From Saussurea involucrata (Eukaryota; Streptophyta; Magnoliopsida; Asterales; Asteraceae): DNA of 64,000 nt. Each line of letters begins with the position of its first letter. Positions within the stretch are counted from its first letter, which is position 1. Below are positions 8,301 to 19,540 of the stretch, piece after piece. Under the pieces are notes generated by a model. It did not search any database. It saw only the letters and a program-made list of their open reading frames with translations, and was not told the origin of the DNA. The translations under genes and the position numbers were made by a program. The stretch spans positions 8,701,870 through 8,765,869 of the forward strand of contig CM066317.1 in the NCBI GenBank assembly GCA_033807775.1, read 5' to 3'.

Positions 8301-10603
8301 GATTTTAAAGGGGCTCCGTGAGCGTTATGAAATTCACCACAAGCTCCGTTACACTGACGAAGCATTAGTTGCTGCAGCTCAGTTGTCATACCAATACATA
8401 AGGTACATGAATTAGTACATACTCCGCCAGTCCCAAAATAAATGTCCACAATGAAAAAGAGGCACAGTTTAAGAAATGTGTAATTGTTGCACTTTTGTAA
8501 TTAACAAAATGGCATTGTTACCCCTAAAGAACTGGCTTATGCTGCGGAATTTGTTTGGGTTGGCTAGCAATGTTTTTTTTTCCGTTTCAAGTATGCATCT
8601 GATGAATGTCTTTATATACCTACCTACCTACAGTGACCGCTTCCTTCCCGATAAAGCAATTGATTTGATCGATGAAGCTGGTTCACGTGTGCGGCTTCGT
8701 CATGCACAAGTAGGTGTTTTCCTTTAAATCATTCGTCTGCTTGCTTTACTCTCTTACTGGCCGTTCATTGACAATCCACGTCCTGCAGCTTCCGGAGGAA
8801 GCCAAAGAGCTTGAAAAAGAGCTTCGGCAGATAACCAAAGAGAAGAACGAATCAGTTCGTGGCCAAGATTTCGAGAAGGTACTTTTATATTTTTGCTTGC
8901 TCTGGTGTTGCTTCTATCACATACTCCCTCCATCCCAAAATAAACGTCCACAATGAAAAACACCAAGTTTTTTTTAATTTAACTAAATGACAATTTTATC
9001 ACTTTTGAAAATGAACACTTATCTTGGGAGAAACTAAGGGGCTGTTTGGTTGGTTTTCCATTAAATCCTGTATGAATAAAGTTGTCTGTGTGGATTAATC
9101 TATTGGAAGGTTTTTGTTTGGGATGGTGTTTTCATAGATGGAAGGATCATGTTTTTTAATTGGGAGAGACTGGTTTGGAGTTTGGACAAAACTTAGCTTT
9201 CTGCATAAAACGCCCTCCTAAAAGCTTAATAAATAAATCACTTTCTATATCATTAAGCCACTACCAAACAGTCATGTATAGCTGACTGAATAAGCTATGA
9301 GTCCCATTAAGCTCATTAAGCTGCTAACAAACAAGCCCTAAAATAGAAACGTGGACACTTATTTTAGGACGAAGGGAGTATCATCTTTATAAGAAAAGCT
9401 AATCTTATACTCCGTGTATAGGCTGGAGAGTTGCGGGATAGAGAAATGGATCTTAAGACTCAGATATCTGCACTGGTGGATAAAAACAAAGAAATGAGCA
9501 AGGCAGAGACCGAGGCCGGGGAGGAAGGTCCTATGGTAACAGAGGTGGACATTCAGCATATCGTGTCTTCATGGACCGGCATACCAGTCGATAAAGTCTC
9601 GGCTGATGAATCCGACCGCCTCCTCAAGATGGAAGAGACTCTTCACACTCGAGTCGTTGGTCAAGATGAAGCCGTCAAAGCCATAAGCCGAGCCATCCGC
9701 CGTGCTCGTGTTGGACTAAAGAACCCCAACCGCCCCATTGCCAGCTTCATCTTCTCGGGTCCCACTGGTGTTGGAAAGTCCGAGCTTGCCAAAGCGTTAG
9801 CCGCATACTACTTTGGCTCGGAAGAAGCCATGATCCGGCTCGATATGAGTGAGTTCATGGAGAGACACACCGTCTCGAAACTCATTGGTTCACCACCCGG
9901 ATACGTTGGCTACACCGAAGGCGGTCAGTTAACCGAAGCCGTGCGCCGCCGGCCCTACACCGTTGTCCTCTTCGATGAAATAGAAAAGGCGCACCCTGAT
10001 GTCTTCAACATGATGCTTCAGATTCTTGAAGACGGAAGGTTGACCGATAGCAAAGGAAGAACCGTTGACTTTAAAAACACGCTTTTAATCATGACGTCAA
10101 ACGTCGGAAGTAGCGTCATTGAAAAGGGCGGGCGGCGAATCGGGTTTGACCTTGACTACGATGAGAAAGACAGCAGCTATAACAGAATCAAGAGTTTGGT
10201 GACGGAGGAACTGAAACAGTATTTCCGGCCGGAGTTCTTGAACCGGCTGGATGAAATGATTGTTTTCCGGCAGCTAACTAAGCTGGAGGTGAAGGAGATT
10301 GCTGATATAATGTTGAAGGAAGTTTTTGAACGGCTGAAAGGTAAAGACATCGAGCTTCAAGTGACTGAACGGTTTAGGGATCGGGTGGTTGAGGAGGGAT
10401 ATAATCCGAGTTATGGTGCACGGCCGCTAAGAAGAGCCATCATGCGGCTATTGGAAGACAGCATGGCGGAGAAGATGCTAGCACGGGAAATCAAGGATGG
10501 CGATTCGGTAATTGTTGATGTTGATTCTGATGGTAATGTGACGGTGCTTAACGGTAGCAGCGGAGCTCCGCCGGAGGCGTTGCCGGAACCGATCGAGGTG
10601 TAA
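5350..10603 (+). CDS. CLPC: Chloroplast Clp protease chaperone subunit ClpC (Hsp100)
   Basis: AAA+ unfoldase of the chloroplast stroma that feeds proteins to the ClpPR protease and also takes part in import at the inner envelope. Coding exons: 5350-5914, 6401-6516, 6637-6759, 6838-7023, 7121-7336, 8185-8402, 8634-8709, 8789-8878, 9422-10603. All junctions keep frame, giving 923 aa; Arabidopsis ClpC1 is about 929. Residues 1 to about 89 are a Ser/Lys-rich transit peptide. Two Clp-N repeats follow (from FTEKAIKVIMLAQ and FTPRAKRVLELSL). The first ATPase domain has Walker A GEPGVGKT (300-307) and Walker B ILFIDE (367-372). The UVR motif lies near 521-536. The second domain has GPTGVGKS (643-650), pore loop GYVG (690-693) and VVLFDE (711-716). 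The ClpP-docking tripeptide IGF is at 770-772. The upstream open sequence from 5146 is intron; the ATG at 5350 starts the transit peptide. No catalytic residue is missing. ClpC1 versus ClpC2 cannot be decided. Confidence 0.97.
5930..6260. mobile_element. Hairpin-forming MITE-like insertion in a ClpC intron
   Basis: Most of the 486-bp intron after the first coding exon is repeat-derived. It is bordered by TA/TG-rich microsatellite and GTGAGAACC / GGTTCTCAC ends. At its centre 6059-6085 and 6132-6158 are perfect 27-bp inverse complements with a 46-base loop, built around TTTCACAATGTGAAA. Related GAGAACC elements bordered by TATATA occur near 57873-58100. Confidence 0.65.
6517..6636 (+). other. 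GC-AG intron in ClpC
   Basis: The exon ends ACACAG and the intron begins GCAAGT, with acceptor GAGTAG before GTTATCAGAATG. Only this junction joins RTQ to VIRMVGES in frame, as in other ClpC proteins. The first GT nearby (6521) would add four bases and shift the frame. The AG|GCAAGT context is the usual strong match to U1 for a GC donor. Confidence 0.9.
7395..7640. mobile_element. CTTACC/GGTAAG MITE, divergent copy in a ClpC intron
   Basis: The 848-bp intron 7337-8184 holds a copy of the MITE family also seen at 46985-47270 and 62381-62596. It shares CTTACCCGGTAAGCGCTAACC, CTCTTACCGGGT and the end TTTGGTAAATGGCCC. The left end is eroded. The rest of the intron (7640-8184) shows nothing further that I can name. 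Confidence 0.7.
8419..8520 (+). mobile_element. Stowaway-like fragment in a ClpC intron
   Basis: TACTCCGCCAGTCCCAAAAT is followed by ATGTCCACAATGAAAAAG, matching the left end of the complete Stowaway element in the intron at 8924-9378. No right end is present, so this is a truncated copy. Confidence 0.55.
8924..9378. mobile_element. Stowaway-type MITE in the last ClpC intron
   Basis: The ends CTCCCTCCATCCCAAAATAA and its inverse near 9350-9378 (TTATTTTAGGACGAAGGGAG) are flanked by TA on both sides (8922-8923, 9379-9380), the Tc1/mariner target. A second MITE (9037-9340) is inserted inside. The right end stops 43 bases before the exon that starts at 9422. Confidence 0.8.
9037..9340. mobile_element. 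hAT-like MITE nested in the Stowaway element
   Basis: It starts AGGGGCTGTTTGGTTGG and ends AACAAACAAGCCCT in inverse orientation, the TIR type of the pair at 60173-60458 and 61390-61648. The flanking Stowaway sequence is AT-rich and I could not confirm an 8-bp duplication. Confidence 0.6.
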
Positions 10604-10751
10604 ACTCAGTGACGGAAATGAAGATATGTTGTTTGTACTGTGATATGCTTTAAATTCCGAATTTTCATAGGATGAATTTGCATATCCATTCTGTGGTGAT
10701 GATAGGGTTTTAGATATTGCAGAATTTCTATATTTTTCTTTTAGTAATAAA
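10604..10751 (+). terminator. ClpC 3' UTR and polyadenylation signal
   Basis: About 150 bases follow the TAA at 10601-10603. An AATAAA hexamer at 10746-10751, after a TTTTCTTTTAGT tract, is the best polyadenylation signal. Transcription probably ends shortly before the MITE at 10797. Confidence 0.6.
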
Positions 10752-10796
10752 AGCACGTGTTAAAAGAATTTATTTCTTAATTTTGTTATGTACAAT

Positions 10797-10967
10797 TAGG
10801 GGTGTTAATGACGCCAGTCGAGCTCAAGGATTGGTATACTTGAATTTGATAGTCATTTCTTACGTTGGAACTCGAGTCCAACCTACTTGAGCCGGGTGTT
10901 GATCGAGCTTTTTGACAGAGTCGATCTCGAGTAGCTCGCGAGTTGTATCGTATAGTTTACACCCCTA
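10797..10967. mobile_element. MITE with TAGGGGTGT inverted ends
   Basis: It begins TAGGGGTGTTAATGA and ends TAGTTTACACCCCTA. The interior is rich in CGAGCTC/GAGCTCG-like segments, as in a widespread plant hAT-type MITE. The flanking 8-mers TGTACAAT and TATACAAA agree at only 5 of 8 positions, so the target duplication is not clear. Confidence 0.6.
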
Positions 10968-11128
10968 TATACAAATATAAGTAATTGACGTGAATGGGAA
11001 GAAAGGAAGGAAAAAAAATATTATTAGTGTTTTTTTAGAACGTATGGGAAAAAAAAGGAAATGGGAGGAATGAAAGAAGATAAATTTGTATGGTCTTGAG
11101 TATGAGAGAACGGAAAGACGACATTTTT

Positions 11129-11640
11129 ATAAATACTCTTATTTATTTTGCATGTAATTAATGTAGGAGTTTTTTTTGCCTAAAAATTAGTTTACGGAGT
11201 TCTTTTTAGTATTGTTGTTCCAACCATACTCCCTATATTATTACATGAGAGTATTTGAAGACTATTCAAATTCGTGAATTCCAAAACTTTTATAGATATA
11301 CTCTTATTTATTTTACATGTTCCCTACATTAACTTTGCCTACAAATTAGTTTAAGGAGTCAATCAGGTTGTAGCGTAGTGGTTGATCGCTCTGGGTAATG
11401 TGGTGGAATATCCCATCTACCCAAGTTCGATTTCAGGCGTACTCAACATTGATAAGACATCTTTAAGTTTCAAAGTTGTCAGGGATTAGTCCGGACTATG
11501 CCTGTGATACCCTTTCCAAAAAAAGTAGTTTAAGGAATCATTTTTAGCATTGTTGTTCCAACCATACTCTCTACATTATTACAGGAGAGTATTTGAAGAC
11601 TGTTCAAATTCATGAATTCCAAAACGTAAATATATATGGT
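11129..11640 (+). repeat. Tandem duplication interrupted by a SINE
   Basis: A unit of about 160 bp is present at 11129-11289 and again from 11290. Shared segments include ATACTCTTATTTATTTT, AAATTAGTTTA and TTGTTGTTCCAACCATACT. The SINE at 11362-11525 landed in the second copy, whose remainder continues to 11640. Confidence 0.7.
11362..11525 (+). mobile_element. tRNA-derived SINE
   Basis: An A box lies in TAGCGTAGTGGTTGATCGC (from 11371) and a B box in AGTTCGATTTC (near 11423-11433), 50 bases apart as in Pol III promoters. It ends in an A-rich tail. Flanking 15-mers TAGTTTAAGGAGTCA (11347-11361) and TAGTTTAAGGAATCA (11526-11540) match at 14 of 15 positions. The tandem repeat around the site also contributes to this match. 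Confidence 0.75.
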
Positions 11641-11979
11641 ATATATAGTAGTTCCATTCGAAAAGGAAGGAAAAATTACTGAAATGACAATCATGGCAAG
11701 TTATTAGCAGTAATATATGGTTACAACCATCTTAGCTAAGATCATAGGTTGCAATTTAACCATAACTGTAGAATAACTGCTCCAAAGCTCTGGTTACACG
11801 AGACCAGAAGTACCCAACCAGAGCCTCTGGTCCATGTTTTCCAAAACACACATCTTGATCTTAAACTCAAAACGGATCAGAACTGAAGTTTTCCCTCATT
11901 CTGATCATGTTTTTCCACTGCATTCCATGTCCAAAATTTTGTAGAGCTTTTGGGGCACTGTCCCAAACCCTGCGCGGGA

Positions 11980-11998
11980 GGGGGGGGGGGGGGGGGGG
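11980..11998 (+). repeat. Homopolymer run of 19 G
   Basis: Nineteen consecutive G within a GC-rich patch, between CCAAACCCTGCGCGGGA and CTGCCCTTGACCCCCGCC. The patch resembles the GC-rich block in the two solo LTRs (near 14585-14650 and 32035-32100), so it is probably a retroelement fragment. The exact length is uncertain because such runs are poorly read. Confidence 0.7.
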
Positions 11999-13255
11999 CT
12001 GCCCTTGACCCCCGCCATTTCGTCTATTAGACCACAATTTGAAACCCCATTGGCATTCTGTTAATTCCGACTACACCTAAATGACCGGTGACACTAAAAT
12101 CACCAACACTTAATAGTTAATACCCATAACAAATTATCGCCAATATCATACTTTTATGGTTCGTTTGGTTTGACGGAATTTTTTGAAGTTATTTAGATTT
12201 TATGGAATGATTTGCAATTGAAAGAATTTGAAATTTTTATTGTATTTGGTTTGTAGGCTTTGAGATGAAATTGAAATCCATTATTTTATAAATCTTGTTT
12301 GGTGCGTAAGATTTGAAAATATTTTGATCGTAAATATTTGTTTGTTTTATAAATAATTTGTTTGTTTGGAAGCGATAGAGAGATAAGGGCATATTTGATA
12401 ATAAAAAGGGCGATCTAGGGTTGCAACGGAAACAATTAAAATCCATGAGATTTAAATTTAAAATAACAACCATTTTTAAGGGATTTCTAAATCCGTCGAT
12501 TGTAAAAATTTATTGAAATTCCGAAATTTTAATTAAATCTAATATCTTCTTCAAACCAAACACAAATGGAATATAATTTAATTTCAAATTTCTTAAAATA
12601 ACCGACCCTTGATTATTTTCAAATCCCAAAAAATTTGAAGTGTTGATTAACATTTTGAACGAACAAATTAAAAAATATATATATTTAGGGTATATATTTG
12701 GTCCCATGATAATCATAACATCATGATCTCAATGGGTTTATGGTATGATGGTCATCATCAACTTATCATTGATTTGCCTTTAACTAAAATCCCACTTTTG
12801 GTTTCGGCTCTACGTTTTTTTCAAAGAATTCAATAACAAGAATTATGTTTTATTTGGATAAAAAATTGATTATCAACAATCATAACCGATCCCAGAAATG
12901 ATTAAATGTATACTTATTTATGAAGGGATATATTTTGACTTATTCAGTAGCTGATGCCAACATAGGAGGGGAGACATCGAACCCGACATCTGACTTGTAT
13001 TTAGGCAAAATCATCCGGTGGAGGATGTAATGTATAAATAAGGGGGAAAGCGCCCTTGTTAAAAGAAAAAACAAGGAAATTTCTTAGGTAAAAACATGGA
13101 TTTTTTAACTTATACCTTAATTCCTCAATAATGTTTTGTGCGGGCCCCCATCAACCAGAAAAAGTGTATCAAAATCAACCAAAAAGCAAAAAAAAAACTT
13201 TCGAAATCAACCAAAATCCCAGAAAACCCCCTCGAAATTGACAAAAAAACTTTAA
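11999..13255. other. AT-rich intergenic sequence, no gene seen
   Basis: Short frames only. The 12155-12600 stretch has TTTGGTTTGACGGAATTT on one side and TTCAAACCAAACACAAATGG on the other, which may be a worn TIR element. The last 5 bases (13256-13260, AAAAT) are the target duplication of the next element. Confidence 0.4.
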
Positions 13256-13424
13256 AAAATTGTAACACCCGTAATTTCGGTAAGTAAATATCACCCGAAC
13301 GTCTTGCAACTTGAAAATGGTGGAATTTATGTTGGGGAAACATTGCTTAAAGTCCCTAAGAGTATCAGGAGTTTTGGCGTTGAAAAAGTCGAGTTTCGGG
13401 GCTTGGTACAGGTCAAGCTACAAT

Positions 13425-13645
13425 GACCAACGACTATGACAGTGTCACAGTCGCGTGGCATAGTCGTAGGGAAGGGATAGCCTTCGGTACACCTTGTGCG
13501 ACTATGACCAGCGACATTGACCATGTCATAGTCGCGGTGGCAATGTCGCGAAGGAGGAGCTCTCGTCGAAAATCAAACAGAAGGTGGTACCTCTTCCGCG
13601 ACTGTGACACGCGGCTATGCCACTGGGCATAGTCGCGGTCGGGGT
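13425..13645. repeat. GCGACTATG / CATAGTCGC motif array in LARD LTR
   Basis: GACTATG, CATAGTCGC, GACAGTGTCACAGTCGC and GCGACATTGACC recur in both orientations over 220 bp and can pair locally. The homologous block in the 3' LTR is at 29457-29695. Confidence 0.8.
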
Positions 13646-13710
13646 GAAGGGGGCTGTTTTAAGTCCGATTTTTATCCCCATTTCACTCCTCACTTCTTTT
13701 CCTTCATTCC

Positions 13711-15664
13711 TGTAACCCCCCAAAATCCGGGCCAATTTAAACCTCAAGTTACAACAGGTTATGGAAATAAAACTACAACTTATATAGATAACAAGGAATT
13801 AACCATCAAGAGTGTATTTACAAAACATGATATTTTCGAACAACCTATCAATCTAATCATGTCACTACAATCAGATCAATTGAGTTATCTAAGCTATCCT
13901 TCAAAAATCTCCTCTTTGGTAAATGCCACTTCTGCTACTCCAAAAACACTCGTCCCACAACCCTTTATTTGCCCGAGCCTGAACCTGGTAAGAAAACATT
14001 ATATGAAACGATTAGGCCAACGCCTAGTGAGAACATTCATTTCAATAATGACATTTGCAAAATCAATGTAAACAAGTTATAACAAACCTGGTTACTCTTT
14101 TTCTTACCACCCGTATAACTCTATTCCCTTACACAATTTTATCCATTCCCATGACTATGACTGACAACAAATCCATCAGCATATCATACCCCAGAGCCAC
14201 ACTACGAATCTTCAAAGATTCTAGATCAATGCTCTCCACCAATAAATCGCGATTACACACGCCCATTTATCAGTAAGGAAGCAGAGATTACAAGTACTTA
14301 TGTCAACCTCACTCTCTTCCTTAGAAATCAGGAATAACGATTAATACCACACGCCTATTCCATGATTTCCCACACACACTGGAATAACGATTAAACAAGT
14401 AATACCACACGCCTATTCCATGTGATTACCGAACTTTAGTGCCTATGGATCAATTACACTTTACTAGCGTATATACATAACAACATATTACAGCTCATAC
14501 CATATTCTCAAATCTAAGAATGCTAGATAACCTATTGTATCTTCATCCTCAAATGCCCCCTTCGGCGACTTAGCACAGGGGTTCCGCTACCCGGTTAGCG
14601 GATGGGGTCAAGGGGCAACGCCCTTGCGGGGTATGGGGGCAGCGCCCCTAGAATTTTTTTAGAAACTTAACCAGACAAAACATCTAGAATCTGCTTCCAA
14701 ACATCAAAACATCTAGATACCTTAACTATTACATTCTTAAGTTCATATCCAGGATCTATTACAAAGTCTGCAAACTGACTCTTTTATCTAACTCCCGGTA
14801 TTCCCACTCCCGGTATCCCCATCTCCCGGTATCCCCATCTCTCGGTATCCCCACAGTATCGGGACTTCACCGGAACTCGTAAGTACCGGGACTTCCAACT
14901 GCCGGGACTTACCACTACCGGGTCTTGCACTACCGGGACTTGCCTGTACCGGAACTCACTCGTACCGGGACTCACCTGTACCGGGACTCACCTGTACCGG
15001 GACTTACCACTACCGGGACAGCCACTACCGGGACTCCTAAGTACCGGGCTTTCATGTACCGGGACTACGTACAGTTTATTTCAATAAGTCCACAAATCGA
15101 CTTAACTTGTAAAATCAGTTCAATCTATGCATTCCATTCAGTCCTCAATCAATTTATACAGTTATATTAAGATTATTACAACTTAAAAACACTGATTTGT
15201 ACAACGAATCGAATGAACTCACCTTAGGCTGCGAAACCGACTTCTGCACAAATAAGAACTTCAATCTTTCTGTTTATGATTCTGCAATTCAATCCCAAAA
15301 TACAGATTCGTTCATCATCTGAGTAAAAACAACCAATCTCTCCAAAACCAACAACGATTTCTTACCAATTTGATGACAATTCTGCTTTCTTTCCTTTCTT
15401 CTCTCTATTCCTTCTTTCTGCTTAAAAGACCGACTCAACATAACAAGGATGAGATATTTTACTTCCCTCAAATGTTTTATCCAACAATAAAAAGGAAATG
15501 ACTAAACTATCACCCAAGTTTACTCTTTCCCAAAAGTTACACTAAACTTTCATCTTTTGCATTTCACCCTTAAATTGGACTATAAAATTTCCATACAATC
15601 CTAAGGTTACAACAAATACAAATACATCCCAATTCTTATTAATAACGAAATTTAGGATGTTACA
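13711..15664 (-). mobile_element. Solo LTR inserted in the 5' LTR of the LARD
   Basis: 1954 bp from TGTAACCCCC to GATGTTACA, flanked by a perfect ATTCC repeat (13706-13710, 15665-15669). The uninterrupted site is seen in the 3' LTR near 29750. Minus orientation is inferred because, like the host LTR, it then starts with TGTAACATCC plus an AAATTTCG-type block and carries AAGGTGAGTTCA (15214-15225, minus). It shares a GC-rich block (GTTCCGCTACCCGGTTAGCGG, near 14580) with the second solo LTR. Confidence 0.92.
14795..15065. repeat. TACCGGGACT motif array in solo LTR
   Basis: About 20 copies of a CCGG-centred motif (TACCGGGACTT, CCCGGTATCCCC and variants) spaced 10-20 bases apart. The left part reads on one strand (CCCGGTA) and the right part mostly on the other (TACCGGG), giving inverted symmetry. 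Open frames here, rich in G-x-P and Y-R-D repeats, are products of this array. Confidence 0.85.
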
Positions 15665-17952
15665 ATTCCTTTGTCTCCCAAACCGAACCCTAACCCTCTA
15701 AACCGTTTTTGGAACCCTTGAAACCATAAATCTTGTGATTCAAACCCTCTCTCTCATCTCTTAGCAAGAATTTATGGATGAAGGTTGGAATTCTTCATCT
15801 CACTTTCATTTTGGTGAGATTTCTACATTTTCTAGGGTTTCATCCAACCTTTTTGTCCATTTTGAAGAGTTGGAGCTTATGGGGTGTTATTGGGGAGTTA
15901 TAAGTGTTTTGGTTGGTGGATTCACGTTGTGGTCAAGGTAACCTTCTCTTATCTTCACCTATGGAAATTAGGGTTTTGGTATATGTTGAGTTGTTGATGA
16001 AAATGCTTAGGGAAATGAAGTTGTATGGTTAGATATGATTATTGATGGGTGGAATTTATGGATCTAGGTTTTGAAAGATTTGAGCTTGAAGATTCGGGTC
16101 TCTTCAAAGGAGCTTACGTTTGGGGAAAAACCTAGATTTAGCCTAAATCTAGCAAGGTGAGTTCAAGTTGCTTTGTGAAAACTTTGTACATGCCAAAATG
16201 TTATTTTTCTAAGTACTTATGTGTTTTACATGAAAATTATCGATGTTGAATTATTTGGTGGGTTTTAACTTTTGAAGTATTTATTGTGGCAAATATTGTA
16301 AAACACTTACATTGGGAATTTTGGGAAAATATGATAGATAAATCATACAATGAAAATGGGTTGTTGATTTATGTTATAAGTGGAGTCTATTTGTAATGAA
16401 AATGCATTTGTGTATATTTTGGAAACATGCATTTAGTACATTATGGGACGATTTGGAAATGTACGGTGTGAGTTCTTTGGAAAAGAGGGTTGTCCCAACC
16501 CAAGGTTCTATTTCGGGTTTTCATGGATTTGAAATATTATTGGCAAAAGTGTGTGTTGCAACGTTTAACCTCAAGTTATGACTTTTCATGAATTATCTTT
16601 TGAGTCAGTTGAGTTTATGACTCGGTATTGGATTTTGTTAAGTCTTGAGGACAATTGTCCAGTTTTGATAGCTCAAGTTGAGTTTTGATCATGATTTACG
16701 TTATTGGGCAATTGCATGTTTGAATGCACTTGTTTATTCATTTGGGGTCGTGTAATGTTTTAGACCTTGTTAGCTATGGATCCATAGGCATTTGAGTTTT
16801 CCAAGTCTCGCGGGCAAGAGATCGGGATTGATTGAGCTCAGCTTACGAGACGTTAGTTTGCATTTTGTAGCACGGAATAGGCATCGGGTTCCATGATAAG
16901 TAAGGCGTGGGCCTACATGGTCGGGCGTCGTCTCATGGGCAGTAAGGTGTAATTCCATATGTGCTTGGCACGGGATAGGCATCGGGTTCCATGATAAGTA
17001 AGGCGTGGACCTATATGGTCGGGCGTCGTCTCATGGGCAGTAAGGTGTAATCCCAAATGTGCTGTTGTGTATTTGGAGTGACTCAATGTATAGACCTGGA
17101 GTGGTTGAAGTTGGGGGCTTCCTAGTCTCGCGGACAATAGATCTGGAGTGATTGAGCTCAATTTACGAGAGCAATCCACGTGTACGTTTTATTGCATAGT
17201 AGGTGACCCACTTTTGTGTTCCGTCACGTGCAATGTATACGGGCCTCCCCCGTCACCGAAAGGTGTTGTTTTAGGTATTTGTGTTTATCCATGTTTTCGG
17301 TGGCGTACCATATTTATACAAATTGTTTCCACGTTATATGAGTTATGGGTTATGTTTTATCCATGTTTTGGGATGTTTGGAATAATGGTGATTTAATTAT
17401 GAAATTCAATCGTTTTGAGTAGCAAATGCTATTTCACCTTTCACGTTGGTTTTGGAAATGAATCCATTTTGGGAATCAAGTTATATTAAAGTTTTCAGCA
17501 CGGGAATTGTGTGAGTTAGAAAATGGGTGATTTGCATCTAAAGTAAATTCTTTTGGAACTCATGACTTAAAATTGCATCTCTCACGATTTATGAATTTAT
17601 ATGGTCATGATAAAACTCTTGAACTCACTAGGCGTTAGCCTAACCCTTTTTATTTGTCGACATGTGCAACAGGATCATGTTGGGAGTAGCTTTAGCTACA
17701 CTGTGAAGTGGCGAGTGCTAGTAGAGTGCACGAAAGGTGATTTTGATTAGTGAAGCCTTCCGCATTTATTTGGGATTAGCAACTTGTGTTGTGTTAAGTA
17801 ACGCCCGTTTTAAGTTATTAATTGTGGAAGTTATGTTGTTTAAATTCCGAGGTATTTTCAGGGATGATCTGTAGAAATAGTTTTATCCTCATTTGGTTAT
17901 TTTATAGAAATTAAAGTTAGTTGCTCGTTCCAAATTTGAGGGTGTTACAAGT

Positions 17953-17964
17953 TGGTATCAGAGC
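17953..17964 (+). promoter_or_regulatory. Primer binding site of the LARD
   Basis: TGGTATCAGAGC, three bases after the 5' LTR, is complementary to the 3' end of initiator tRNA-Met, the usual primer of Tekay-like and many Copia elements. Confidence 0.9.
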
Positions 17965-18215
17965 ATAAGTTTGAGAGAATTAGGTGTTGATTTTGGATAC
18001 CTAGACTCAAACTAGAGATATTTTAAGTGAGGGAAAGTGAAATTGCACTATTAGGCACGTTAAGATAGGATGTATTGAGGTCAATGGAGTCGTTAGAAAC
18101 GAGAATCACGTCAAGAGTAACACGGATAATCATGTACGGTACGTTCATAATTGCACCTGGCCAGTGTTATGGTGAACCTACTAGTTACATGTGCATACTT
18201 GAACTACTCTAATGT
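17965..18215 (+). other. LARD internal region, left part
   Basis: About 250 non-coding bases between the primer site and the Gypsy insertion. They continue at 25771 once the insertion is removed. Confidence 0.7.
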
Positions 18216-18220
18216 GATGA

Positions 18221-19540
18221 TGATAGGCGGGTATCACCCCCCTAAATCTTACCGCAAATGTACGGTGTCGAAATCAAGTAATAATGTACGAAAGTACGAG
18301 TATCGAATCCACAGGAACTAGGAACTAAGTATCACAATTACTACAATTGCTATTAACTGAACGTCGCAACTTTGAGAGGTTGGTTTATAAACTACTTAGT
18401 TGCAAACAAAACTAAATCAACACACAAACAGTAAACAGCTTAAGAACTTCAGATAGAGAAAACAGTTGAGGGTTGGAAATCCTATGGTTCTCACATATAA
18501 ACATCTGACTCACAACAATTATCAGTCGTTCTCTTTAATGAATACCCAATATTAGACCACCGTTGTTCTTTCTCAAGCAACAACGGGTGTTAATTTAAAG
18601 CATGGTTCTTTCTCAAGCAACCACAGTTTTTATCTTGAAAACACAAATTTTATCTCTCGATCTCAACCTATGTAATTCAAAACACATTAAGCGCAAGATT
18701 TTAATGGGCCTAAGGCTTACTCGGAATATCTCTATCTCCTTTCTCACCTTAGGCATGCAATTTCTAGTTCTAGTTAACAATTAATTCTCTCGAACTCAAT
18801 TGAAATCAACAAAACAATTGTAAGCTAGCTAAACTCACAAAAGCATTAGAAACGAAATCACATGCTTCATTAATTAAGGAAAACTGATCAAAGTCACAAG
18901 TCACATGTTCATATGCTATAAACCAAATTCATTCCAACCCCCAACATCTAGAGTTTAGTTCATGTTGGTGGTGGATTCAAACACAAAGAAAAAGGATGAA
19001 AACGTGTATGTAAACATGGTAATGGTAACGTGATAGATATGATGATGAACTCCCTTCTCTCGTGCTCGTCTCTACTTCGCGTGTTGAACGTGGCTCCAAT
19101 CGATCCTCTATCGTGGCTCCAAAAGCTCCAAAAAACTCTCAAAATAGCCCCAAGTCGTCTGCTGTTCGTCGTGTCAAGGCTGTGTCGAGAATGCCCTAAA
19201 ATCAGAAAATTCGCCAAACTATAATGCTGAAACAGGCTGTCCCGCGACCTGTCCCGCGACTTGCAAGTCGCGGGGCAAGTCGCCCGGTTTTCTAAAGTGT
19301 GTCTGGGTCAGCTTCAGGTCCTGGTTAGGGCACGGGTCTTGGACTTGGATCTCAGGCTTCCGTTGGGCTTCGTTTTGGCTCTTTTTGGGCTCTTTTTAGC
19401 TTCTTTTCTTGATGATTACTGCCTTTTAAATAACCTGCACATTTCACTAAATAAAGCGTAAAATTCCGCTTCTTTGCTTAAATACAAGCCAATCTCATTG
19501 GTTTTAGGACCGAAAATAACGCCAAAAAGTGGCGTTATCA
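18221..19540 (-). repeat. 3' LTR of the gag-protease Gypsy element
   Basis: 1320 bp, uninterrupted. It carries a cluster of GCGACTTGCAAGTCGCGGGG-type palindromes (19250-19290), matched in the other LTR at 25478-25510. Short plus-strand frames occur in the same place in both LTRs and are not genes. Confidence 0.93.

Larger units (their letters stand above)
13261..17949 (+). repeat. 5' LTR of the LARD element (interrupted by a solo LTR)
   Basis: It aligns end to end with 29295-34085 at roughly 2-3% divergence by eye, once the solo LTR at 13711-15664 is removed. Near 13425-13640 it carries CpG-rich motifs of the GCGACTATG/CATAGTCGC type. A conserved AAGGTGAGTTCA (16154-16165) looks like a splice donor. 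Short open frames here recur in the 3' LTR and are not genes. Confidence 0.92.

Noticed and set aside
14784..15170. Frames with SRYLRVPV or YRDLPVPE repeats
   Set aside because: Products of the TACCGGGACT array.
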